Shown piece by piece: positions 47,299 to 55,882 of a stretch of 64,000 nucleotides of DNA (its first letter is position 1; each line of letters starts with the position of its first letter). A program made the translations under genes and the position numbers. Source of the DNA: Polynucleobacter sp. AP-Melu-500A-A1 (GTDB lineage Bacteria; Pseudomonadota; Gammaproteobacteria; Burkholderiales; Burkholderiaceae); the NCBI RefSeq assembly GCF_018882125.1, contig NZ_JACVOZ010000002.1:310001-374000 (forward strand), read 5' to 3'. Under the pieces are notes generated by a model. The model saw only the letters and a program-made list of their open reading frames with translations, did not search any database and was not told the DNA's origin.

Positions 47299-48144
47299 TT
47301 ACTTCTGAATAGTAGCGATTACAGGAGCGTGATCCGAGGGTTGCTCCCATGTTCGTGGTTCTTTATCAACAATACTTGAACTGCATTTTTCTTGCAATGA
47401 CTTACTAAGCAAAATGTGATCTATACGCATTCCGGCATTTCTTCTAAAGCCCATCATACGATAATCCCACCAGCTAAATGTTTTAGGTGCTTGCTCAAAC
47501 ATCCTAAAAGAATCCTGCAGTCCAAGTCCTAATAATTCTTGAAAAGCGTTTCTTTCTGGTGGCGAAACGAGGTTTTGCCCCTCCCAAGCTTTGGGATCAT
47601 GGACATCTGTATCGTCCGGAGCAATATTAAAATCTCCCAGCAGTGCCAGTTGAGGATGTTGATCTAACTCGCAACCCAACCAGATTTGTAGGGCCTTGAG
47701 CCAAGCTAGCTTATAGATAAATTTATCGCTATCGGGTGATTGACCATTAGGAAAGTATGCAGAAACCAAACGCATTGGTTGCATTCCGCCAAAACAAACC
47801 GTTGCTGCTAAGATTCGCTGCTGCTCATCTGCATTGCCGGGAATATTTCGAATTGGCTTTAGAAAAGTAGTTTCTAAGTCGCTTGCAATTGGCGCCAATG
47901 CAGCCTTACGCACAATGATAGCAACACCGTTATAGGTTTTTTGACCAGCAGCTAAGCTCAAATAACCAGCCTCCTCCAGCTCCTTATGAGGATATTTGTC
48001 ATCCGTTAGCTTGAGCTCTTGTAAACAGAGTGCATCAATAGGCTTCTTAGCGCGCTCTTGATCCTGCAGCCAACGAAGTACCTGTGGAAGACGAACCTTC
48101 AGGGAGTTCACATTCCACGCCGCAATTCGGACTGAATCAGTCAT
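47299..48144 (-). CDS. xthA: Exodeoxyribonuclease III (AP endonuclease)
   Basis: Cuts DNA at abasic sites and degrades 3' ends. The 281-residue protein has VRIAAWNVNSLKVRL, LCLQELKLTDDKYP (metal Glu), LALLGDFNIAPDDTDVHDP and MRIDHILLSKSL, with the catalytic SDHAPVIA at the end. It overlaps the end of ntrC by 8 bases, so it is likely the last gene of the glnA-ntrB-ntrC transcript. Confidence 0.96.
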   Translation of the reverse strand: MTDSVRIAAWNVNSLKVRLPQVLRWLQDQERAKKPIDALCLQELKLTDDKYPHKELEEAGYLSLAAGQKTYNGVAIIVRKAALAPIASDLETTFLKPIRNIPGNADEQQRILAATVCFGGMQPMRLVSAYFPNGQSPDSDKFIYKLAWLKALQIWLGCELDQHPQLALLGDFNIAPDDTDVHDPKAWEGQNLVSPPERNAFQELLGLGLQDSFRMFEQAPKTFSWWDYRMMGFRRNAGMRIDHILLSKSLQEKCSSSIVDKEPRTWEQPSDHAPVIATIQK

Positions 48145-49588
48145 CTATACCTAGCTCCTGCAGCTTACGTGTAATCGTATTTCGTCCAATCCCTAAACGT
48201 TGGGCAGCCTCTACACGACGGCCACGAGTTACTTCAAGCGCTGCTTGTAGAACTGCTTTTTCAAAACGAGCACAAAGCGCATCGTAAACCTCTTTATCGC
48301 CATCTTGAATCATCTTCACTGCTAAACGTCCTAAACCGCCCTCCCAATCGCTAGGCGCAGATTTGGCGGCAATGGGGTTCACTGGGGAGGACTCACCACG
48401 CAATACCACTGGTGACTCGCTGGCCTGCGCAACAATATCGGCGGGCAAATCACTCACGCCAATCACATTGGCAGGTGTCATGACAGTAAGCCAATGACAC
48501 AAGTTCTCTAATTGACGAACATTACCTGGAAACGGCATCATACCCATCTCTTTAAGGACCTCATCGGAGAGCTTTTTAGGATCTACATTCAAAGACTTTG
48601 CGCAACTAAGCATAAAGTGCCGCGCTAACACTGGGATATCTTCACTACGCTCCCGCAGAGATGGCATCCGGAGACGAATAACATTCAAACGATGTAACAA
48701 GTCCTCGCGGAATAAACCTGAAGCTACTCGTGCTTCTAAGTTTTGATGTGTTGAGGCGATGATGCGCACATTTGCCTTGATAGGATCTTGGCCGCCAATC
48801 CGATAAAAATGTCCGTCAGATAGAACGCGTAGTAGCCTGGTTTGTAAATCAAATGGGAGATCACCAATCTCACCAAGAAATAATGTGCCACCATCAGCTT
48901 GCTCGAAACGACCACGACGCAAAGTCAAGGCACCAGGGAAAGCGCCGCGCTCATGACCAAAGAGTTCAGACTCCAATAAGTCTTTTGGAACTGCTGAAGT
49001 ACTCAAAGAAACAAAAGGTCCCTTAGCGCGTGGACTGTGTTTATGTAAAGCATGTGCCACTAACTCTTTACCAGTTCCAGACTCACCCGTAATCAGAACG
49101 GTTGCATGAGACTGTGATAAACGCCCAATTGCACGGAAAATTTCTTGCATAGCAGGCGCTTGACCAATAATCTCACTGGCATCCTGCCTCCAGCCTGCTG
49201 ATTCTTTGGAGCCTGAATCGTTTCGAATTCCTTGCTCAACAGCGCGACGAATCAATTCAATCGCCTTATCGACATCAAACGGTTTAGTCAGATATTCAAA
49301 CGCCCCCCCTTGAAAAGACGAAACCGCAGAATCCAAATCCGAATAGGCAGTCATGATGATGACTGGCAAATTAGGATGGCTTGCCTTCACATGTTGCAGA
49401 AGATCCAAACCATTACCCCGCGGCATGCGAATATCGGAGATCAAGACTTGAGGAGTCTCTTTCTCTAAGGCATTAAGGACATCATTCGGATTAGAAAAGC
49501 TCTTATGCGGAATATTTTCTCGCGCCAAAGCTTTTTCTAAAACCCAACGAATAGATTGGTCATCGTCAACGATCCAAATTGGTTTCAT
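48137..49588 (-). CDS. ntrC: Nitrogen regulation response regulator NtrC with altered sigma-54 activation motifs
   Basis: A 483-residue NtrC. The receiver is intact (DDD at 8-10, phospho-acceptor Asp52 in SDIRMP, Thr80, Lys102). So are Walker A (GESGTGKE, 168-175), the arginine-finger region [11 protein letters not shown] and the C-terminal Fis-type helix-turn-helix ([20 protein letters not shown]). Two signature positions are changed. The GAFTGA loop reads GAFPGA (Pro218) and the Walker B LDE reads LGE (Gly239). The segment usually N-x-A-A is LSTSAVP. In known family members the Thr contacts sigma-54 and the Asp is needed for ATP hydrolysis, so classic activation is doubtful. Overlaps ntrB by 4 bases and xthA by 8. 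Confidence 0.93.
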   Translation of the reverse strand: MKPIWIVDDDQSIRWVLEKALARENIPHKSFSNPNDVLNALEKETPQVLISDIRMPRGNGLDLLQHVKASHPNLPVIIMTAYSDLDSAVSSFQGGAFEYLTKPFDVDKAIELIRRAVEQGIRNDSGSKESAGWRQDASEIIGQAPAMQEIFRAIGRLSQSHATVLITGESGTGKELVAHALHKHSPRAKGPFVSLSTSAVPKDLLESELFGHERGAFPGALTLRRGRFEQADGGTLFLGEIGDLPFDLQTRLLRVLSDGHFYRIGGQDPIKANVRIIASTHQNLEARVASGLFREDLLHRLNVIRLRMPSLRERSEDIPVLARHFMLSCAKSLNVDPKKLSDEVLKEMGMMPFPGNVRQLENLCHWLTVMTPANVIGVSDLPADIVAQASESPVVLRGESSPVNPIAAKSAPSDWEGGLGRLAVKMIQDGDKEVYDALCARFEKAVLQAALEVTRGRRVEAAQRLGIGRNTITRKLQELGIDD

Positions 49589-50718
49589 GATATTTTCTCC
49601 TGCCTACGGTATGGAATTTGAATATGAAAATCGGTACATCCAGGGCGGCTATTGCATGCAATAAAACCCTGGTGCTGCTGAACAAAAGTTTGCGCTAAGG
49701 TGAGCCCTAAACCACTACCACCCTCTCGACCAGAAACCAGTGGAAAAAATATACGCTCGATAATTTCTTTCGGTATTCCGGGACCGTTATCAATCACATG
49801 TAAATCCATTGCTAGCTTATAGCGATGCCGGGCAATCGTGACCGACCTGGCAATACGAGTTTTGAGTTCAATCTGAGCAACACCTAAGCGAATCTCCTCA
49901 GAGAGCGCTTGTGCCGCGTTATGCACAATATTCAATACAGCCTGAATGAGTTGCTCTCGATCTCCCAAAATATCTGGCAAGCTGGTGTCATAGTTGCGAA
50001 TAATCCTGAGTCCTTTGGGAAACTCGGCTAAGACTAGACTGCGCACGCGCTCTAAGGCCTCATGCACATTAAAAGATTCCATCAGATGTGCCTTGCGATG
50101 TGGTGCTAGTAAGCGGTCCACCAAGGTTTGCAAACGATCAGACTCTTTAATAATGACTTGGGTGTACTCGCGCAAGCCCTTATCGGGAAGCTCAAACTCC
50201 AAGAGTTGTGCTGCGCCACGAATTCCTCCGAGAGGATTCTTAATTTCATGCGCTAAGTTGCGCATTAACTGTTTATTCGCTTCTACCTGCTGAGTCACGC
50301 GTTCATCACGCTCGCTTCGCAACTGCTGATCGATTGGAAACCACTCCATCATGATGAGGGCGGGATCCTCTAAAGGAGCTACTACAACGTGAGCAGGGAT
50401 AGAGTCTTGATGAATGCTTCCCGGCAAGGAGTGCAAAATCATTTCTTGCCGTTGTGCAGCTGCATGCCCAAGCTTGATCTCATCAATCATGGTGCTTAAG
50501 GCTTCGTTATCACCAAACAAATCATGCACAGACTGACCCTCAAGTGATTTACGTGAAAGATCCAAAGCTGACTCAGCAGAGGGATTCACATACACCAATT
50601 GTTGGCTCTCAGCCTCAAACACCACGATGGCATTGGGCATCTGATCAAGCAATGTCGGAAAAAAAGGAGCAGCCGTAGCTGCTCCCTTAAACGAATTGCG
50701 CAACAGACCTGCGCTCAA
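49585..50718 (-). CDS. ntrB: Nitrogen regulation sensor kinase NtrB
   Basis: Cytoplasmic kinase that phosphorylates NtrC under nitrogen limitation, in contact with PII. The 377-residue protein has a PAS segment (about 20-130), the H-box LMRNLAHEIKNPLGGIRGAAQLLEFELPDKG, the N-box VLNIVHNAAQAL, DNGPGIP and GGSGLGLTLAQT. All kinase motifs are intact, in contrast to the changed NtrC. It lies 14 bases after glnA. Confidence 0.96.
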   Translation of the reverse strand: MSAGLLRNSFKGAATAAPFFPTLLDQMPNAIVVFEAESQQLVYVNPSAESALDLSRKSLEGQSVHDLFGDNEALSTMIDEIKLGHAAAQRQEMILHSLPGSIHQDSIPAHVVVAPLEDPALIMMEWFPIDQQLRSERDERVTQQVEANKQLMRNLAHEIKNPLGGIRGAAQLLEFELPDKGLREYTQVIIKESDRLQTLVDRLLAPHRKAHLMESFNVHEALERVRSLVLAEFPKGLRIIRNYDTSLPDILGDREQLIQAVLNIVHNAAQALSEEIRLGVAQIELKTRIARSVTIARHRYKLAMDLHVIDNGPGIPKEIIERIFFPLVSGREGGSGLGLTLAQTFVQQHQGFIACNSRPGCTDFHIQIPYRRQEKIS

Positions 50719-50732
50719 GTTCTCTCCTTCGC

Positions 50733-52148
50733 TTACAGGGAGTAGTACATATCAAATTCGATAGGATGGGTTGTCATACGGAAACGTGTGACATCTTCCA
50801 TCTTCAAATTGATATATGCATCAATCATAGACTCGGTAAATACTCCGCCACGAGTCAAGAACTCATGATCTTTCGCCAATGCGTCCAAGGCTTCTTCTAA
50901 GCTTGCGCATACGGTTGGGATCATTGCATCTTCTTCTGGTGGCAAGTCATACAAGTTCTTATCCGCTGCTTCACCTGGATGAATCTTGTTCTGAACGCCA
51001 TCCAAACCAGCCATCAACAAGGCAGAGAATGCCAAGTATGGGTTAGCCAATGGATCTGGGAAACGAGTCTCGATACGACGACCCTTAGGACTGGAAACGT
51101 GCGGAATACGGATAGATGCAGAACGGTTACGCGCTGAGTAAGCCAACTTCACTGGAGCCTCAAAGCCTGGCACTAAACGCTTGTAGGAGTTTGTACCTGG
51201 ATTCGTAATAGCATTCAATGCTTTAGCGTGCTTGATGATGCCGCCAATATAGTAGAGCGCAAACTCTGACAAACCAGCATAACCATTACCAGCAAACAAG
51301 TTCTCACCGTTCTTCCAAACAGATTGGTGAACGTGCATACCAGAACCGTTATCGCCAACTACTGGCTTCGGCATAAAGGTTGCTGTCTTACCGTATGCGT
51401 GAGCGACGTTTTGAACAACATATTTTTGCCAGATAGTCCAGTCAGCGCGTTGGGTCAATGTGCTGAACTTGGTACCCAATTCGTTTTGGCCTTGGCCGGC
51501 AACTTCATGGTGATGCACTTCTACTGGAATGCCCAAGGACTCAAGAATCAAACACATTTCAGAACGCATGTCTTGGAATGTATCTACTGGCGCAACTGGG
51601 AAGTAACCACCTTTTTTACCTGGACGGTGACCAGTGTTACCGCCTTCGATATCTGCGCCTGAAGACCATGGAGCCTCTTCGGAATCAATCTTCACGAAGC
51701 AACCCTGCATATCTGTACCCCAACGAACGCCGTCGAAAATAAAGAACTCTGGCTCTGGACCAAAGTAAGCAGCATCGCCTAAGCCAGAGCTTTTCAAGTA
51801 TGCTTCCGCACGTTTAGCAATAGAGCGTGGGTCACGGTCATAGCCTTTGCCATCAGATGGCTCGATTACGTCACAGGTGATCACCAAAGTTGGCTCTTCA
51901 TAGAATGGGTCAATATAGCAAGCTGTAGGATCAGGCATCAACAACATGTCAGAAGCTTCAATACCCTTCCAACCAGCGATAGAGGAGCCGTCAAAAGCAT
52001 GGCCACTCTCAAATTTGTCTTCATTAAAAGCAGAGATGGGCACTGTTGTGTGTTGCTCTTTACCCTTTGTATCCACAAAACGGAAATCAACGAAAGTACA
52101 TTCTTTCTCTTTTACTAACTTCATCACATCAGCGACGGTCTTCGTCAT
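50733..52148 (-). CDS. glnA: Glutamine synthetase, type I (adenylylated form)
   Basis: ATP-dependent amidation of glutamate, the main route of ammonia assimilation. The 471-residue protein has the GSI signatures [39 protein letters not shown] and NRSASIRIP. The adenylylation tyrosine is in [11 protein letters not shown], so GlnE control is likely. Two NtrC-type boxes lie upstream. The order glnA-ntrB-ntrC-xthA with short spacings points to one operon. Confidence 0.98.
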   Translation of the reverse strand: MTKTVADVMKLVKEKECTFVDFRFVDTKGKEQHTTVPISAFNEDKFESGHAFDGSSIAGWKGIEASDMLLMPDPTACYIDPFYEEPTLVITCDVIEPSDGKGYDRDPRSIAKRAEAYLKSSGLGDAAYFGPEPEFFIFDGVRWGTDMQGCFVKIDSEEAPWSSGADIEGGNTGHRPGKKGGYFPVAPVDTFQDMRSEMCLILESLGIPVEVHHHEVAGQGQNELGTKFSTLTQRADWTIWQKYVVQNVAHAYGKTATFMPKPVVGDNGSGMHVHQSVWKNGENLFAGNGYAGLSEFALYYIGGIIKHAKALNAITNPGTNSYKRLVPGFEAPVKLAYSARNRSASIRIPHVSSPKGRRIETRFPDPLANPYLAFSALLMAGLDGVQNKIHPGEAADKNLYDLPPEEDAMIPTVCASLEEALDALAKDHEFLTRGGVFTESMIDAYINLKMEDVTRFRMTTHPIEFDMYYSL

Positions 52149-52213
52149 GCAAATCTCCTCTATTAACTAAACTGGGAATTCAAACTTAAGGCATACACCC
52201 TTGTTTATTCCAG

Positions 52214-52227
52214 GCACCAAACATGCC
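52214..52227 (-). promoter_or_regulatory. Weak -24/-12 (sigma-54-type) element upstream of glnA
   Basis: On the minus strand GG (52227-52226) and GC (52215-52214) are 10 bases apart within TTAGGCATGTTTGGTGCC, the spacing of sigma-54 promoters. The flanks depart from TGGCAC...TTGCA. Transcription would begin near 52202, about 54 bases before the ATG. I saw no good sigma-70 promoter as an alternative. Confidence 0.4.
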
Positions 52228-52277
52228 TAATGGATGTATGTAATTTACTGAAGCAAACAAGTGGGAACAGTTATTAT

Positions 52278-52294
52278 TGCACTGTTTAAGTGCT
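52278..52294. promoter_or_regulatory. NtrC-type binding site 2 of glnA
   Basis: TGCACTGTTTAAGTGCT matches the TGCAC-N7-GTGCA dyad of known NtrC sites except for the last base. Its centre is about 84 bases upstream of the predicted -24/-12 start. Confidence 0.65.
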
Positions 52295-52329
52295 CAAATA
52301 CCCGCTTTATAGCGAATAAATCCTATAAT

Positions 52330-52346
52330 TGCACCAATTAAGTGCA
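52330..52346. promoter_or_regulatory. NtrC-type binding site 1 of glnA
   Basis: TGCACCAATTAAGTGCA is a perfect TGCAC-N7-GTGCA dyad, extended by one matching base on each side. Its centre is about 136 bases upstream of the predicted start, similar to the distal site of the E. coli glnA enhancer. It lies 2 bases from the stop codon of the next upstream gene. Confidence 0.72.
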
Positions 52347-52348
52347 AT

Positions 52349-53209
52349 TTAGACTTGGGTAATATCGTGGATTTCATAGCCAAGCGCTTGAGTCCCAGTG
52401 CGTAAGGCAATCCAGGCGCTTTCTAATAAATTGGCATTGCCCTTAATCCCCAATTCAATATGGCGCTGTGCGTAAACACCGCCCTTAGAGGGATCCCCAA
52501 CAGAAGGAAGACTAAAGACCTTCACCCCAGGGAAACTAGCCTCTATACGCTCCATTAATGGGGTTAGCGCCGATTCAATCCCCTTGGGAACAATAAAACT
52601 TTGTTCTGCCCAGTTTTCTTGATGAAAGAGATTTTGGTAATGCGTATCCAAGCACCAAGCCATCATCGGTGCTGCCATGACCGGAAAGCCTGGCAAAAAG
52701 TGATGTTCTTGAATCCGAAAGCCCGGGATTTGATTGTAAGGATTAGGAATAATTTCACTTCCGATCGGAAACTCACCCATCTTGAAGCGATGTTGATTCT
52801 CTGGTGTACTTAAGTCAGCCTTCACCGGATCACCCTCAGCGGTTGATTGAATACGACCAGCAATCAATTCTTGCGCACTGGGATGTAATTCTGTTTTAGT
52901 ACCCAATGCCAATGCAGCACACTGGCGAGTGTGGTCATCAGGCGTTGCTCCAATACCGCCCGTACTAAAAACGACATCCCCGCTTACAAAACTCTCTTTC
53001 AGCGTTGCGGTAATTTGTTCCGGATCATCGGCAACATATTTTGCCCAAGACAAGCTTAAACCACGTTCATTTAATAGCTCAATGAGCTTACTCATATGCT
53101 TATCCTGCCGACGTCCCGACAAGATCTCATCACCAATGACGATCAAGCCAAAACGCCGCATTGCTGGAGCAGCTTCATCGATTACCACTTTTTTTAATCC
53201 ATCAACCAT
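52349..53209 (-). CDS. CinA N-terminal-like (MoaB/Mog) protein
   Basis: A 286-residue protein with the molybdopterin-binding-like fold of CinA and MoaB: GLIVIGDEILSGRRQDKHMSKLIELLNERGLSLSWAKYVADDPEQI, then VVFSTGGIGATPDDHTRQCAALALG. PGF in FLPGFPVMAAPM is also typical. It lacks the C-terminal nicotinamide-mononucleotide amidohydrolase domain of full CinA. It overlaps the EI24 gene by 8 bases. Confidence 0.85.
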   Translation of the reverse strand: MVDGLKKVVIDEAAPAMRRFGLIVIGDEILSGRRQDKHMSKLIELLNERGLSLSWAKYVADDPEQITATLKESFVSGDVVFSTGGIGATPDDHTRQCAALALGTKTELHPSAQELIAGRIQSTAEGDPVKADLSTPENQHRFKMGEFPIGSEIIPNPYNQIPGFRIQEHHFLPGFPVMAAPMMAWCLDTHYQNLFHQENWAEQSFIVPKGIESALTPLMERIEASFPGVKVFSLPSVGDPSKGGVYAQRHIELGIKGNANLLESAWIALRTGTQALGYEIHDITQV

Positions 53210-54083
53210 GGTACGGAAGCTCCATATCCACTACTCGCGTTTCAACTGTTAACGATTTATTCAACTCTTCTTGCCTTAATTCCTTTAGAGCATCCAATAA
53301 AAAATGGCTAAACCAAAGTGCTGCAAAAACAAAGATGAGGGAATAAATCCAGAGTGCGACAAAACTCACGATTGGAAATAAGATTAATGCCAATGCAGAG
53401 GTTGCCCAGAAGAAAGTGGGTACCGCTCCGAGCATGCCAGAGGCAATACCCATCGTAAGCAAAGACCAGCGATATTTTTCTAGCAAGAGATCGCGCTCTT
53501 CAGGGCTTGCATGTTTAGCAAGCACATCGTATGACATTAAACGCATCGTGAGCCAACCCCAAAGAAGTGGTGGTAAGACTGCTACTAAAGGAGGAATCCA
53601 CCATACCGGTAATGTCAACATCACTAAGGCCAGACAAATCAGGGCAGACCATAGTGTGTAAAAGAGGCTTCCAAAGAAACCACCACCCTGCTTACATGCC
53701 AGATCTCGGTAGGGGGCTTGCTTTGCCACATTATTGACAATCGCAGGCACCGTAGAAAAAGCAATAAAGACCAGCAAGCTAATCGTGATCAAGGGGATGA
53801 TCAGCATCACAAAAAACAAAGGGGCTATCCATGCCCGGGCATTTTCAAAACCAGCCCAAATCAAACCATCCTGAATCCAACTCGTAAAGATGGAAGTAGT
53901 TAGAAAAATACTTAAGGCCTCAAGCGCAGGAGTCCAAGTCAGCCAGATTAAACAACCCCATAAGACTGAAACAATGAGGAATGGGCGCAAGCTAAGCCAC
54001 AGCATACGTGGATGCATGCTACCAATGAAAGCTAAACCAAAAGACTTAAATACCTGCTGTAATCCAACCATAAAACCTCTCAT
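53202..54083 (-). CDS. EI24-domain membrane protein (CysZ-like)
   Basis: A membrane protein of 293 residues with about six hydrophobic helices. It is of the EI24/CysZ type (LRPFLIVSVLWGCLIWLTW, PLLWGWLTMRLMSYDVLAKHASPEERDLL). CysZ proteins move sulfate, but no sulfur genes are nearby and the function is not assigned. An ATG four codons later (MVGLQQVF) has AGAGG 4 bases before it and may be the real start. Confidence 0.78.
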   Translation of the reverse strand: MRGFMVGLQQVFKSFGLAFIGSMHPRMLWLSLRPFLIVSVLWGCLIWLTWTPALEALSIFLTTSIFTSWIQDGLIWAGFENARAWIAPLFFVMLIIPLITISLLVFIAFSTVPAIVNNVAKQAPYRDLACKQGGGFFGSLFYTLWSALICLALVMLTLPVWWIPPLVAVLPPLLWGWLTMRLMSYDVLAKHASPEERDLLLEKYRWSLLTMGIASGMLGAVPTFFWATSALALILFPIVSFVALWIYSLIFVFAALWFSHFLLDALKELRQEELNKSLTVETRVVDMELPYHG

Positions 54084-54105
54084 CCATGCATCAATGCATG
54101 TTTAC

Positions 54106-55077
54106 TTATTTTGCTATCACTGCTCTGAACGCATGAACTAAACCTTGCCATTGCTGGGCAAAAATATTTTTCGATACGGTTAAGTTTCGCACGCCAGTAG
54201 GATATATCTTGTCTGGAAAAATCACTGTCCTAAATACCATATCCCACCAAGGAAACAAAATACCAAAATTGCAGCCTCCTAATACCCCAGGCTTCCCTTT
54301 TGCTTCGTGACCGTAGCCTACTGCATGATGCATCCGGTGATACATGGGAGAAATCAGAAAATACTTTGCCGCACCAAGACTGACTTTGATATTGGCATGT
54401 TGCCAGCTTTGAGTAAATTGACTTAAGGCAATCAAGGCTATGAATTGGCCAGGAGGGACACCAAAAAGTAAGGCAAAGAAAGATAGTATTGAAGCGCGCA
54501 TGATGTCATCGAGAACGTGGTTGCGGTTATCTGACCAAGCCGTCATGACAGTTTGACTGTGATGCAAGGCATGCAATTGCCACCACCAGTTAAATGTATG
54601 CGAGGCACGATGGTAAAGATACTCAACAAAATCTAAGAGTACTAAATAAATCACGAAGCTAATGACAGGAATAGAGGTGATTCCTGGCCACCAGGACTCT
54701 ACATTCAAACGATCAAAGCGAAAGTCATGGAGGAGCGAATCGATTTGAAAGAAAAATCCCGATAAGGCAATGAAGATCAAACCATGAAAGATTCCTAAGC
54801 GATGAAATAAGGTATAAAAAACATCCGCCCTACTTGACTTAGAAAATTGTTCTTGTGCTTCAGCAGGAGCCCAGCGCTCCCAAGTTCTCAATACCAGCAC
54901 AATTAAGATGATCTGAATACAACCGAATAAAAACCAATCCATACCATCGTAGACATCTTCAGCTAGCGACACTAAATTGAGTTGATACAGGATGGGACCC
55001 AGAACATTAGTGAAGAGGAATTCTTGAACGCTGCCATAAGCGTTAGAAATTGGGGATGTGATGATAGAAAAATCCAT
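54106..55077 (-). CDS. Sterol desaturase/fatty acid hydroxylase superfamily protein
   Basis: A 323-residue membrane protein with four to six helices and the di-iron histidine clusters of the superfamily: HRASH and HALHHS in one block (YHRASHTFNWWWQLHALHHSQ), and HRMHH in SPMYHRMHHAVGYG. These enzymes hydroxylate or desaturate lipids in the membrane. The substrate cannot be told from sequence; sterols are unlikely in this group of bacteria. It follows the deacetylase-like gene by 3 bases. Confidence 0.87.
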   Translation of the reverse strand: MDFSIITSPISNAYGSVQEFLFTNVLGPILYQLNLVSLAEDVYDGMDWFLFGCIQIILIVLVLRTWERWAPAEAQEQFSKSSRADVFYTLFHRLGIFHGLIFIALSGFFFQIDSLLHDFRFDRLNVESWWPGITSIPVISFVIYLVLLDFVEYLYHRASHTFNWWWQLHALHHSQTVMTAWSDNRNHVLDDIMRASILSFFALLFGVPPGQFIALIALSQFTQSWQHANIKVSLGAAKYFLISPMYHRMHHAVGYGHEAKGKPGVLGGCNFGILFPWWDMVFRTVIFPDKIYPTGVRNLTVSKNIFAQQWQGLVHAFRAVIAK

Positions 55078-55080
55078 GCT

Positions 55081-55875
55081 TTATTTTGACTGATTTACTG
55101 AAATCTTGGGTAGCACACCAAAACAAAAGCCCCGATTCTTCAAATTCACTATTAATTGCTCCAATACAGCGGGTGCCCATGGATCTTTTCTGGACCAAAT
55201 CCCCAGGTGGGCCATGGTGATATCACCATCAGCAATGCCCCGACTAGCCTTAGAGAGCAACTTGTCATTAGGGTGCTTATCAGAGTCAAGCTCATCACCC
55301 AAAAAACCCTCCCCAGCCCAAGCCATATGCTGATAACCACACATATTGCCCATTCGAATTAAGGTAGGCGATGTTTTACCCCCAGGTGCACGCCAGATTT
55401 TTTCAATCGGCTGACCAGTGAGTTCAATAAAGCGCTGATCTACGCGCCGTATCTCTTTACAGATTGCAGCTTCGTTATAGAGCACTGTCATCCCCGCTTT
55501 TGGTCCAAATTGGGGTTTTTCAAATACCTCGCCCTTGGGTCCATCTTTGACAAAGTACACATGGTCAAAAGTATGGCTTCCAAAGCGATGTCCCTCGCGG
55601 AGCCTCTCTTGCCAGTAGGCTTTCCAAGAATCATCTAAAGCAAAATCTCCACGAAACGTTTTTTCATTCGAGAGAAAGAAAGTGGCTTTCACATCTTGTC
55701 GCTTCAGAATCTCCGCAACTTTTTCTGCAACCGACATATTGCCAGTATCAAAAGTGAGGTAAACCGTTTTATGACAACTTGGCGCCTGTGCACTGCTGGT
55801 AAATGAAAAACAGCCAAGTAATAATGCGGCTGTGATCTGTAGGAGACGAGAAGTGTTATGAATAGGTTTAGCCAT
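55081..55875 (-). CDS. Secreted polysaccharide deacetylase-like (NodB-fold) protein
   Basis: A 264-residue protein with a signal peptide (ALLLGCFSFTSSAQA). The first NodB motif reads YLTFDTGNMS, so the second Asp of the usual TFDDG, a metal ligand, is Thr. The second motif GSHTFDH keeps both histidines. IWRAPGGKTSPTLI is the third motif. It may be an active carbohydrate esterase with an altered metal site, or a non-catalytic relative. Between the YncE-like gene (7 bases) and the hydroxylase gene (3 bases). Confidence 0.8.
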   Translation of the reverse strand: MAKPIHNTSRLLQITAALLLGCFSFTSSAQAPSCHKTVYLTFDTGNMSVAEKVAEILKRQDVKATFFLSNEKTFRGDFALDDSWKAYWQERLREGHRFGSHTFDHVYFVKDGPKGEVFEKPQFGPKAGMTVLYNEAAICKEIRRVDQRFIELTGQPIEKIWRAPGGKTSPTLIRMGNMCGYQHMAWAGEGFLGDELDSDKHPNDKLLSKASRGIADGDITMAHLGIWSRKDPWAPAVLEQLIVNLKNRGFCFGVLPKISVNQSK

Positions 55876-55882
55876 TCAAACT

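Noticed and set aside
54085..54102. CATGCAT/ATGCATG dyad upstream of the EI24 gene
   Set aside because: Short arms with an imperfect centre between two closely spaced genes of one operon. No promoter nearby makes a regulatory role convincing.
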